DNA of 64,000 nt, taken from positions 1,345,723,050 to 1,345,787,049 of the forward strand of contig OY856411.1 of NCBI GenBank assembly GCA_963693085.1. Direction: 5' to 3'. The DNA is from Alisma plantago-aquatica. Its lineage: Eukaryota > Streptophyta > Magnoliopsida > Alismatales > Alismataceae. The notes beneath the pieces were generated by a model. It was not told where the DNA came from. It saw nothing but the letters and a program-made list of their open reading frames with translations, and made no database searches. Positions 1-10,147 of this stretch are shown piece after piece. Numbering within the stretch: the stretch's first letter is position 1; the number at the start of each line of letters is the position of its first letter. The position numbers and the translations under genes were made by a program.

Positions 1-4
1 TGGG

Positions 5-1268
5 ATGAATCCATACGGGACATTGAGTAGCCAACATAGCACTTGGCCAGTTATGCTTGTTATATACAATCTTCCTCCCTGGATGTGTATGAAAAATAAG
101 TATGTTATGTTGTCGTCTTTGATATCAGGCCCTAAACAACCTGGAAATGATATCAACGTTTATCTTGAACCTATGATTGATGACTTGAAGAAGCTCTGGG
201 GTGAATGTGTGATGACCTATGATGCTTCACGAAGAGAGACATTTTGTTTGCACGCTATGTTGTTTTACACTATGAATGACTTTCCAGCATATGGGAATTT
301 GTCTGGATATAGTGTCAAAGGATCTAAAGTGTGTCCTATATGCGAAGAGAACACTGATTCAATATGACTAAAACATGGCGGCAAGACTGTATATCTTGCT
401 CATCAAAGGTTTCTTCCAAAATTTCATCCGTATCGTAGGTTGCGCAAAGCATTCAATGGACGGAATGAGGAACGTAGTGCACCTAAACCTATATCATGGG
501 AGGATGTTTATGAAAGAGTGATAGACATCGCCAATGAATTTGGTAAGAGATCACAATATACGATGGCCACAAGGAATGACAAGTCTTTATTCAAGAAGAA
601 GTCGATATTTTGGGATCTTCCTTATTGGAGTTCTTTGACAGTCAGGCATTGTATCGATGTCATGCACGTCGAGAAAAATGTATGTGATAGCATCATCGGT
701 ACTCTGTTGAATATACTAGGTAAGACTAAAGATGGGATAAAATCCAGAATGGACCTATGGTGAAATGGGAATAAGGACAAAATTAATGGAAGTAGTTAGT
801 AGCGATCAGAGAACATACTTACCTCCCGCTTGTTACACATTGTCTAGAAAGGAGAAGAAAGGATTTTGTGAATGCTTGGTAAATGACTTTCTGAGTGGTA
901 ATGACACTCCCGTGAATGAAAAGAATATTGAGGAGCATTTTGGAAAAGGAGTTTTGGGATCACGGGTGAAAGTAATCAGCCGTGAGCAGTTGGAGTAAGG
1001 TCACTTGTATATTTTACACAACATCGATGAAGTGAGTGTTTATATCGAGGAACATACCAATTTCATCAAGAGACAATATCCTCGAGCCAATACAATGTGG
1101 CTTGCTAGAGAGCATAACAAGACATTTATTAAGTGGTTTGAAGATAAAGTCTTACATCAACTATCTCAAACACCAGATAATCTTACTGAAACCATCAAAT
1201 TCCTCGATAGGTCCTAATTGTAGGAGTGTGGCAGTATGGATCGGCGAACATAATCAAATTGCCCTATA
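5..1268 (+). pseudogene. TNP2-type CACTA transposase (Transposase_21), broken
   Basis: The conceptual protein reads in order: NPYGTLSSQHSTWPV, NLPPWMCMKNKYVMLS, SGPKQPGNDINVYLEP, FPAYGNLSGYSVKG and CPICEENT. It continues after an in-frame TGA at 365-367 with FHPYRRLRKAFNG, IFWDLPYWSSLTVRHCIDV and MHVEKNVCDSIIGTLLNI. These are the conserved blocks of the TNP2 transposase that cuts and moves CACTA elements. A frameshift near 759-765 is followed by MGIRTKLMEV and YLPPACYTLSRKEK. There is then a TAA at 996-998 and a block like the usual C-terminal region (YILHNIDEVSVYIEEH, WLAREHNKTFIKWF). Another shift near 1206 leads to a stop at 1267-1269. The N-terminus is outside the window. Between CYTLSRKEK and the C-terminal block the spacing looks shorter than in typical family members, suggesting an internal deletion (inference). 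Confidence 0.92.
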
Positions 1269-1572
1269 AATGTTACTATTCCAAAGAATGTTGCAGGTAA
1301 ATCATACGATAATAATCTATTTATACAAGTTTAGCATACATATTAATGCATACGTAATAGAAGTTCTGGATATGTATTAATGCAGGTCAAACATTCGGAA
1401 ACATCATATTTATATAAGTTATTTTGGAGTTGTTTAGTTATGAATGGCTGAACACATCTATGATAGAGCTATAGATATGGTGAGATTAATGCATATGGCA
1501 ATCTGGTTTATACATCCATATACCTTATTATATGACAATCTAGTTTCTTATATATTAATGCATACGTAATAT

Positions 1573-2586
1573 ATGTTTTGCATCCACTTATACAAGACAT
1601 GTACATATTTTGGGTTTTCCGATGTGGGATTTTTGGTTCCATCTTTGATTAGTCTTATAGATACAGACCCTTCTTCAGTTACTTCATACTACTGTGATAC
1701 TTTTGAATATTTTGGTAAAAATAATAAGACGGTGATAATAGCCCATTCAATGTCGAGTATGTTTACTTTGCTTGTAATTTGGACTTAAGCAAATTACATT
1801 TTTATTGTGGATATTGAGTTATTAATTTTCTACTTTCTTACCTGTAGTGCTAAGACTTGGGAGTTATTAGTTATTGTCCCCAAGACATTCATCGTCTATT
1901 ATCTAGATCCTGCGGGGAGTGAGTTGGATGTATTATATGGACATGCAATTAAAAGGCCATTATTCTCGTGAGAAATATTTTATGTTTTTATATCTATTAA
2001 CATATGTTACTGCATTACTATTTAATTATGCAATTTAAAGTGTTACATTAACATATATAGGGCTTTACAAGAGTACAGGAGGAAAGGTCCCCAAGAAAAA
2101 AAATCTGACACTCATTTGGGAGAATGTGAAAGTAATTTCCTGACTCCAATGTATATATTATTTATGTGAACTTTGCTTATTTGTATTTTTGAATATTTTG
2201 TATGTTTCAATTTATAGTGTGCTACACAAGACAATGGATGAGCATGTGCCTACTATGTGATGCGATTTATGGACCTAATCATCAAACATGCCGTATTGGA
2301 AATCGATAAAATACAACAAGTATTATACATAATCTCATTAGATAATATGAAATATATGAATCTTATTATATATTATTATAATTATGTATGTACGTCATTC
2401 TCTTTGTAGGTCTTTAAAACTGAGGACTTCAACACAGATGCAAAGCATTTCGATGTACATGCTCCCTATACGAGAGATGAATTAGATGTTGTAAGAGAAG
2501 ATTGGGCAAAAGCCCTGCAAAGAGTGGGAATTTTTCAATATGATTTTGCTGACAATGATGACTACAGAATAACTTTGTTCTCATAA
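1573..2586 (+). pseudogene. Ulp1-like cysteine protease (C48) of the CACTA element, multi-exon remnant
   Basis: Some plant CACTA elements carry a SUMO-protease-like ORF. I infer exons at about 1573-1756, 1848-1967, 2061-2131, 2218-2319 and 2410-2586, each internal boundary with GT and AG dinucleotides. Readable blocks are GFLVPSLISLIDTDPSS, FEYFGKNNKTVIIA, PFNV joined to TWELLVIVPK, IVYYLDPAGSELD, then TQDNG, stop, ACAYYVMRFMDLIIKHAV. The last exon reads VFKTEDFNTDAKHFDVH to GIFQYDFADND and ends with TAA at 2584-2586. In this fold the triad is His in P-[YF]-N-x3-HW, Asp in LDP, and Cys in the Q-x5-C-x-YYVM block. Here the His position reads Thr, LDP and Cys are kept, and a TGA sits just before the Cys. 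A one-base shift near 1740 is needed to read PFNV. Exon limits are by eye. Confidence 0.75.
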
Positions 2587-2924
2587 TTAATTTTGTGTGA
2601 ATGTGAATGAATTTTTATGAATTGTCATATGTGTGTGAAAATCATTAATACATGAATGTTTCTACATGTGTCTGAATGTGAAAAGAGATGAAATAAATGG
2701 AAATGCAGGTTGCTACTGGTTTCTACATGCGTGTGATGAAAAAATAATATGAATTAAATGTTCTTATACATGAGTGTGAATCACATATATATAATATTGT
2801 CCATCATGTTAATTTTGTAGGTTTGTGGCCTGTTGTTGGACGATATCAATGAATGTCGCAAAACCTACAGTTCATAACTGAACTGCAGGTTTCTCATCCT
2901 GCGACCAGCCACAGCAGGTCTACA

Positions 2925-3514
2925 GACTGACAGAAAAAAAAACATAAAATATGCATCGGTTATTTGTATAAAACCGATGACATGTGGTTACAGTGTCGAT
3001 TTCCATACTAGTAACCGACGTCGATTTCCCTAATGAGGCCAGACACCACGGCCGTGCTATCCAGCACGGCCGTGGCAGTAGACTAGACATAAAATAGGCG
3101 TCGGATATTTTTATAAAACCGATGACATATGGTAATAGTGTCGGTTTCCCTACTAGTAACCGACATCGATTTCCATAGAGGCCAGACACCACGGTCGTGC
3201 TGGTCAGCACAGCCATGGCAGCGGGTGAGATGGTGTCGGTTATCACTAATAAACTGATGCTGACAGTGCCCCATATGGCACCCTTTCTTTGGCACGAAGG
3301 TATATGATGTCGGTTTCTAAGCTAATAATCGACGCCTACACCCCCTGCTGGCGCATTTTCAGCACATTTTCGGTGGCGCACAAAGGGTTGTGGCGTCGGT
3401 TTGAGAACCGACACATAACGGTTGGGCTTTTAGCGGTGCCCACGTAGGTGTCGCTTAAAAACTGACACTAAAGGCATTAAATAACCGACACTAAAGGGTG
3501 GTTATGTACTAGTG
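2925..3514. repeat. CACTA subterminal repeat array and 3' terminal repeat
   Basis: Short units such as AACCGA(C/T)G, GTCGGTTT and their complements recur many times in both orientations. A block around ATAAAACCGATGACAT occurs near 2968 and again near 3112. Similar CCAGACACCACGG stretches lie near 3039 and 3182. Dense subterminal repeats are where CACTA transposases bind. The block is clearly GC-richer than its surroundings. Two minus-strand ORFs here are only low-complexity translations of the repeats. Confidence 0.85.
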
Positions 3515-3724
3515 TGATCTTACTTGCTTTGGTCAAGAAACAAGGTAAGGAAATTCTACATGACCCAGGAGAGGGTAGATCTAAACCCTAGAAGCACATG
3601 CAAGCAAGCTCGACTAAGCTTCCTCCTATGAAGCTCCTTCTCCTCCACCTAGCAAGAGGGATAAACATCCAAGTAGCAAGAAGAAGAAGATGGTATGTAA
3701 AGGGTTCATTTGGGTGGAAGGAGA
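3515..3724. other. Unassigned 210-bp spacer
   Basis: It lies between the CACTA 3' end and the edge of the C1-A copia element. It contains a Lys/Arg-rich short frame and GAAGAAGAAGAAG but nothing I can assign. The last five bases (ggaga, 3720-3724) nearly match tgaga at 28401-28405 and may be the target duplication of C1-A. Confidence 0.5.
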
Positions 3725-5494
3725 GGTTGGGAAAATAGGGAGACAAATAAGGTAGTGGAAACAAATTTTTTATTGCCCAATTCTCTAATCAGTAAGATCT
3801 TGTGAACAATGATGTATCTAGGAAGGAAGGTAATAACATATTTGCCTAGTCATGGAGCAAGTCCAGTGACAACTCTTTTTGCATTGTGCTTTTTCTTCAA
3901 GAAGCACTCTAACAATAGTCAACAATCACCTCCTGACACAACACCACAGACGGTGGTTGATGGCATCCTCCTAGCGGCAGGAAATGACCTCCTCACCTCT
4001 AGAGTAGTCCATATGGACCATCAGGAACTCCACACTGTGCTACCAGATCCAATGGGAAGGAGTTGTCCCTTCAAATGCCAATATGCTAGGATTGATTCAC
4101 TCTCCCACAATTGTCTCTCCCTTGTTGTCCTCCCTTTGATGAGTATAATGTGCTCGGGATCTCTATTGGTTACCACAAATAGAGAGGACAAAAATTGTCT
4201 GAGTTTGTTGTTGTGTCAGGGAAGCCCTCAATACCCCTTGATTTTTTAGGAGGGCTAGGGTCAGGGTTTCCAGTCCATCTGGGTGTCGAATAGACAACTT
4301 TTCATGAATTTTCTGGAACCTATGAATGGTAAACTAGTTGATTCACTGTCCAACCATTCGGTTCATGGGTGAACCAGTCGATTAATAATGTTTCCTATTT
4401 GCAAACATATTGACTTTTAATATTTGATTAATGCACAATCATGACATCAACATCAATCTTTGATCCAATCGAATTGATCATTGAACCAGATGATCTAGAT
4501 GATGAACCAGTTGTTTCACTTCATGAAACGCTCATTTCATATCATGAAATGGCAGTTTCACTTCAAAATGATTGTTTCATATGTGAAATGGTCGTATCAC
4601 ATGTCCTATTTTGGAAAATATTCAGTTGTTGTTTCCAATTGACTTAACACTCCAACCAATCAATTCAACACTTGAATCGGTTGATTTAGATTCCAGTTAG
4701 TCAATTTTAAACCTCATTTGTTTACATTGAATACCTAAACAATTTAGTAATCAAGTTAAACATAATTCATGAATAAACTCCTATTCCAAGTGTATCCTAT
4801 GTGTGTGACCCTATAGGTCCTAAGTTACATTGGTAGTGAATGTCCATAACTAACTGTGACAGCACAAGCAATGAGCGACATCTAGCAACACATCATTGCT
4901 ACCCAAGAAATTTGAAATGTTGGAGAACAACTTCAACCTACAATTGGTGATCAGTGTTACAGTGATTGTATAGTTCCTTTGTCTCTGATATCCATATCGA
5001 ACTCGAGGCATGGAATCATCATCCTCTCAACATTCAATCCATGTTCCTTGAACTAGAGAAGATTCTCTAAGATGCATGTGAGCTCACATATATATTGAGT
5101 CACGTGAGTATGGACATACATTTCTTAGTATCGCTTATCAAGTGGCCAGGATATCAATCTCCCATAGAAGGGACAAATCCCATCTACATTACTCAAACTC
5201 ATACCCCATGTGTCATAGAGTACCCGAGCATCACCTTTATGGAAACCCTTATTCAAGGTTGCGTCGGATGATGCCAAAGCACAACAAATGACATGTGATG
5301 AGTATAGTGACTTCCAAGTCTAAGAACCATAATCACCACTATCACTGTGGGAGATGATTCTGACTACCATTCCATGGTCTTCATGTATCATTCTCACGGT
5401 GGGTCTACCTATGTGCTTGACTTAATTTCACATATCATGACTAATGACACTCTATCATCAGCCAAAACACACTCTAGTATTATGTATTCAAGTA
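3725..5494 (-). repeat. C1-A 3' LTR, truncated
   Basis: Aligned by eye, this block runs parallel to 10148-11583 plus 27772-28090. Shared stretches include GACCATCAGGAA, TCACCTCTAGAGTA, CATGACATCAACATCAAT, GGAGAACAACTTCAACCTACAA and GTACCCGAGCATCACC. The outer edge starts ggTTGGGAAAATAG, against TGTTAGGAAATAG in the partner. Similarity stops near 5494 at TATTATGTATT, where the partner continues for about 300 bp. The missing end is therefore the start (U3 side) of the LTR next to pol. The TATA-like site of the partner is degraded here. Confidence 0.85.
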
Positions 5495-7700
5495 CTTACG
5501 GATGTTCTTTATGGTAGTTTAGTGACTCACACTTGGATTTGATAGATATCCACTCATCATGTCCAAAACATACGAGACAGCGAGATGAGTACATAATATT
5601 ACATTCATGATAGATCCAACAGAGAATGCACACAATGTCTATCCATGTGTTCCTATCTGTCATAAGAACTAGAACACTAGGCTCCTGAGAGACTAACTCC
5701 ATGGAACATGGACAAGTTTTCTCTCATTGAGTCTTGCATGTTGAACCCCTTCAACATCTTGCCAATGTATGTGCTCTTACTTAGGTTAAGAAGCTTTCGA
5801 GATCTATCCCTATAAATACCAATTCATATCATATAGGATGCATGATACCCACCAGGTTTTAATGTATGCATGATACAAATGTCATTCCCCATCATTATGC
5901 AGAATATAAATATGCTCCCACTAAATTTTTATTCCCACCGATTTCATCTTCATATCAACTAAAGTCAAACTCTTTGACTATCTTGTCAAATAGAATATTC
6001 CAACTCTGAGATACTTCCTTCAATAAACATATTGGCCTTTATAACTTATAGATTTTATTTGAAATATAGGATGTATAAAACCTTCTAGTTTGTGTCACAC
6101 ACACATTCTCTACATCATTCCTATTAAGGAATGTGGTTTTGAAATCCATTTTGCCAAATCTCATAATCATATCAAGCTGTAATAGCAAGCATGATTCAGA
6201 TGGACTTAATGATGGCAACTAGTGAAACGATTTCATCATGCTCAACAATTTGAACTTGTTTGAAATTTGTTTCAATCAATCCTCCCTTATAAGTTTGTAC
6301 ACTACAATCCATGTCAGTATTCTTTCTAAAGACCCAATTACACCTTATGGGATTTACCCCTTCACATGGATCCACTAAGGTCATACCTCAGTCGTGTAAA
6401 TGGAATCCATCTTAGTTCTCATGGCCTCAAGCCATTTCTTAGAATCTGGTCCCTCAATAGCTTATAGGTAGGTTACTGGCTCATCGTCTATGACCAACAT
6501 ATAACCTTCTTGATTTATAAGTTATCATAATATTTCAAACTCAAGGCGTGTCCTACTACATGTATGAGGTTTTTTGTTACATAAGGAACTTGAGATTCCA
6601 CAACAACTCATGATTATCCTTGTTCCTACTGTACCTCCTTTTAGTTTGATGTTTTGTTTTTGGTCTCAAACTTTTTGAGTTCTACATTTACTTCCATGAT
6701 TCCATTGGAATTAAATTCCCTTTAGGAATACAACCATCTTGAAAGCATACATTTTGGTTTTAGATTGGAATATAAAAGTAGTATTCAACAAGATAACATT
6801 TATGTGATTGGTGGGCAAAGCCATTCAAGAAACTATTTTCTTATATAAGCTTTCAATGCTAATATTTATACAGACATATTGGAACATCTCCCATTCCATA
6901 TTTTGTATGGTGTCTTTTGAACCAATTTAGATGGTATATTGTTTTAGTGTAAGCATGTACCCAAAAGAAATTGGAAGATCAAATAGATTTTATTGATAAT
7001 CACACCATGACTAATATGATGTGATTCGTTCTTTTTGATACACTCTCATGATACACTATCATTGTGTTTTAGGTGAAGTTCATCATGATAATGATCATGA
7101 TCTCCCAGAAGGTTCTCAAACTCTTAGATCAAAGTATTTCCACATCGATCATACTGAAGTGTTTTAATACTTATACCATGTGGCTTATTTACTTCATTCA
7201 TAATCTCCTTGAACACTACAAGAGATTAGACTTCTATTTCATTAAATACAAACTATCATATCTACTGAAATCATCAATAAGTATAATGAGGTACTATTGA
7301 CCACATGTATAATTTATTCTAAAAGGTCTATATACATCCATATGTATGAACCCTAATAGAACATTCACTCTCCCACTACATCTAGTGAAGATGCTTTTGT
7401 CATATTGCCCAATAAATAAGACTCGCATGTCTCTATTGGTTCAATGACCAAAAGAGTCTAGAACAATCATTATGGATTCTAGAAACGCATTACTCATTTA
7501 TGCTCTGTAGATGACAATGCTATAGATATTCATAGTTTGAGTCATCAAGTCATTCAATATATGTGTCATACACATTTGTCTCTACAATTATCGAGTATAA
7601 GTTATGATACATAAGGTAAATGTCATATGTTTGAAAGAAAAACATCAAATATATCCATAATATTCTTATCCATACAAGATACATGATGTGTCTCATTTAT
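5495..7700 (-). pseudogene. C1-A copia pol remnant (IN, RT)
   Basis: Read on the minus strand. 6384-6196 gives TLVDPCEGVNPIRCNWVF, VQTYKGGLIETNFKQV and VSLVAIIKSI, the start of copia reverse transcriptase, which converts element RNA to cDNA. Further downstream, about 5810-5710 reads RDRSRKLLNLSKSTYIGKML with LKGFNMQDS. About 5580-5500 resembles the block before RNase H (VSYVLDMMSGYLSNPS). The catalytic YVDD region and RNase H are not readable, and frames change often. 6400-7700 holds weaker integrase and protease-region similarity, supported mainly by matching C1-B (44650-46100). Confidence 0.75.
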
Positions 7701-8610
7701 GGAAGGTACATAATAGCAATTCACTAATTCCATTATATGCCCATTATATGAATGACATATTCCAACTATTTTGGAAGCAACCATTGCTCCACACAGTTCT
7801 AGCTTACTTCTTCTTGGGTCTTGAAGTGGAGATCTCTATCTCTCTCTTCTTCTTCCTTAATTTCTTTAATGTGAAAATGACATATTCCTTTTGCACTTAC
7901 CTTTCTCCTCATTTTGAGTGCAGAAGACTTGGATTTCAGCTAAACTCATAACTCTTCTTGGCCTTGCCTTTGTCATTGGACCTCACTCTATTGATCATCA
8001 TCATAGGTTTGTTCTCCTTCTTTCTTGATTCATCATTTATCAACATGTCAAGTAATTCTAATAGTGGATTACCAAGTTACTGAAGTAGTAATACTTAATA
8101 AACTGGTTATATGATTTTGGCAACGATTGTAGAATCATACCCATGGCCAACTCTTGACTCAAAGGGAATCCCAATCACTCTAGATGTTCTACATGCCCAA
8201 TCATATTGAGCACATGGGGCTCTACTGTATCTCCTTCTATCATTTTTCACTCAAACAACACTTTAGAAACATTATACCTTTCTTGCTTAATAAGATTCTT
8301 AAGATGTGTTACCATCTCAAGAATGTCCATGTTTTCATGTTGTTTATGCAACTCATAGTTCATACAACTCAACATAAGGTTCTTAATGTCTTAGGCATTG
8401 TTAACATGCTTCCAATAAAGATCCACCTTAGCCATAGGGCATCATGAGCAAGTTCCTATGGCATTGGTGTATCCAGGACATAAAGCTTATGCTCATCATT
8501 GAGAACCCTTCTCAAAGTCCAAAACCAGTCATGGAAGTTTGTCCCATTCAACTTGTCCTTCTCATGGACCAATTTCAAAGAAAATTTGTTTGTGTTTTCT
8601 ATTAGATTCT
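7701..8610 (-). pseudogene. C1-A copia gag remnant
   Basis: This stretch parallels the better-preserved gag of C1-B (46520-47325) at the nucleotide level. The likely start region is near 8610 (ATTCTATAAAAG, also found next to the C1-B gag start), followed by the block around GTTTGTCCCATTCAACTTGTCC. The internal CATGTTTTCATGTTG corresponds to CATGTTCTCATGCTG in C1-B. Gag is the capsid protein that packages element RNA. Stops and indels are frequent and no zinc knuckle can be read. Confidence 0.7.
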
Positions 8611-10134
8611 ATAAAAGGAAGTTTTCAAATTTAGTCAAAACACTTTTGATCAATTTGATTTGATAAATTAGACAATATTAGTTAGACCTTTAATTAATCA
8701 TGGCTCTCAGTATTTTGTTCAAATTGATAGCCCTCACTACAAATTTAGAAGATTGTAGTGTACAACCTTATAGTGAGTCAAGATCCAAAATAATTAAGTT
8801 AATACTCAACCAATGTTGGTGTTTGTAACCAATTATTAAGGTAGACAACATTGCCAATTGCATCTCATGAAATTCTTGGCTAGATGGTATGCAAAATTCC
8901 TTTCCATAGTTCATCTATATGCTTCTAGGTACTTAATCCTATTAAGGCCACCTAGTTAAGCCTAACCCAAAAGACAACGCGATAGAATATGCACCCTGCT
9001 AGGATATACCCACATATCTACCATCACACTTCCACGAGATAGATGGTGCACCACGGTAGGATGTGTTAATGCTTGGTCGATCAAGTTTTTCATGTGTGTT
9101 GATTATGGAAAGAATCTAAGACTTAATATATATCGAGCAATTTTATGTAAGTACATATACATATCCAATCATCACATACTTATAGTACATATAATACACA
9201 TGTTATAACCACAAAGAAAATGTATTGACAAGGAGTGGCTCAAGTGGGCAAGCACGGTGTCCCCTAACAAAGGGACTCGGGTTCAAATCCTAGCTTCTGC
9301 CTTAATTTACTACCCTCCCAAGTGTTCGACCTCCATCACAGGGATGAGAGAGGGGGAGAGAATGGCTCTCTTAATCCCACAATGAAAACATGCAATCAAA
9401 AATCTATGAGTGATGGCTATGGCCATAATAATATAATTCCTTGGAGCCACAAGGAATTACTACCACCTAAGATACACATCATATGTAGCAACATGTTGTT
9501 GGTGAATATCTGTATTGGAACCAATCTAGGTTGATTGGTTCAACACTTGAACCGATCAGCATACCTCCTAGTTGGTCGGTTGGTCTGCCAGATTGGTTGT
9601 CTAGTATTCAAGATCAAGCGATGTCTGGACTCCTCAAACTGATAGGTTGGTCCACCAGTCGGTCGGTTCCTCCTATCATCTGGCCTCCAGTTGATTGATT
9701 CATCTAATGAGCCCTTCAGTTCTTATGGTGAAGAACATTTTCTCACGATGAAGTATAAATTAAAACTATCCTAATTCATATTACATTGTAAAAGGAAAAA
9801 CCTTGTGTTACATTCGATGCGAAATAAGAAGAAGAGCATTAATTTACATTTGGAAAGGAGGGAAGATGCTCGGTATGCAAACTAAGTAGCAATAGGAAAT
9901 AAACCAAACAACCAAGCTCACAATCCACATGGGTTTTGGCCATAACCATGCTTACATCCACCATCAAAACACTATTAGGGTGACGCATATTAATTGCATA
10001 TATATTTATATTTTTGGGATCACATTTGATATTTAATCAGATGTGCATATTAATCATTTTAATATTCTCATCACATGCAATAAAATAAATATGATCAAAT
10101 CAATTTAAATCCCTGATACACCATAAATTGATGT
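8611..10134 (-). other. C1-A untranslated leader (about 1.5 kb)
   Basis: This interval separates the PBS (10135) from gag (8610). It has no sizeable minus-strand ORF and aligns in patches with the C1-B leader at 47326-49029, for example CACTTCCAC-AGATAGATGGTGCACCACG near 9030 and 47745. A SINE sits inside it (9223-9376). 9530-9720 is rich in GGTTGGTC/GATTGGTT motifs. Confidence 0.65.
9223..9376 (+). mobile_element. tRNA-derived SINE inserted in the C1-A leader
   Basis: Internal RNA polymerase III promoter boxes are visible: box A TGGCTCAAGTGG at 9236-9247 and box B GGTTCAAATCC at 9280-9290, with spacing as in tRNA-derived SINEs. The body shares ACCCTCCC-GTGT-CGACCTCC, GAGAGGGGGAGAGAA and CTCTCTTAATCCCA with the copy at 48648-48813. 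It is flanked by imperfect duplications of about 15 bp: accacaaagaaaatg (9208-9222) and ccacaatgaaaacatg (9377-9392). The C1-B leader has the uninterrupted site near 47931. Confidence 0.85.
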
Positions 10135-10147
10135 GGCTCTAGTACTT
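10135..10147 (-). other. C1-A primer binding site, degenerate
   Basis: Plus-strand ggctctagtactt is a worn version of the complement of TGGTATCAGAGCC (initiator tRNA-Met PBS). It sits immediately left of the LTR start TGTTAGGAAATAG at 10148. C1-B keeps a better copy at 49030-49042. Confidence 0.7.

Larger units (their letters stand above)
1..3514 (+). mobile_element. CACTA (CMC/En-Spm) DNA transposon, 3' part
   Basis: This is a class II transposon whose 5' end lies outside the window. From left to right it holds a decayed TNP2-type transposase, a spliced Ulp1-like protease remnant, and a GC-richer tail of short inverted and direct repeats. The tail ends in CTAAAGGGTGGTTATGTACTAGTG at 3491-3514 (given here in two blocks of the same end: CTAAAGGGTGG, then TTATGTACTAGTG). 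Its reverse complement starts CACTAGTACATAACC, the hallmark CACTA terminus. The 3 bp after it, tga (3515-3517), would be one copy of the 3-bp target duplication. Both ORFs are broken, so this copy is not autonomous. The family call rests on protein motifs and the terminus together. Confidence 0.9.

Noticed and set aside
2920..3295. Two overlapping minus-strand ORFs of 108 and 70 residues
   Set aside because: They lie in CACTA subterminal repeats and similar peptides recur because the DNA repeats do.
9230..9300. A tRNA gene
   Set aside because: Box A and box B are present, but no cloverleaf stems or anticodon arm can be formed and the sequence continues into a SINE body with flanking duplications.
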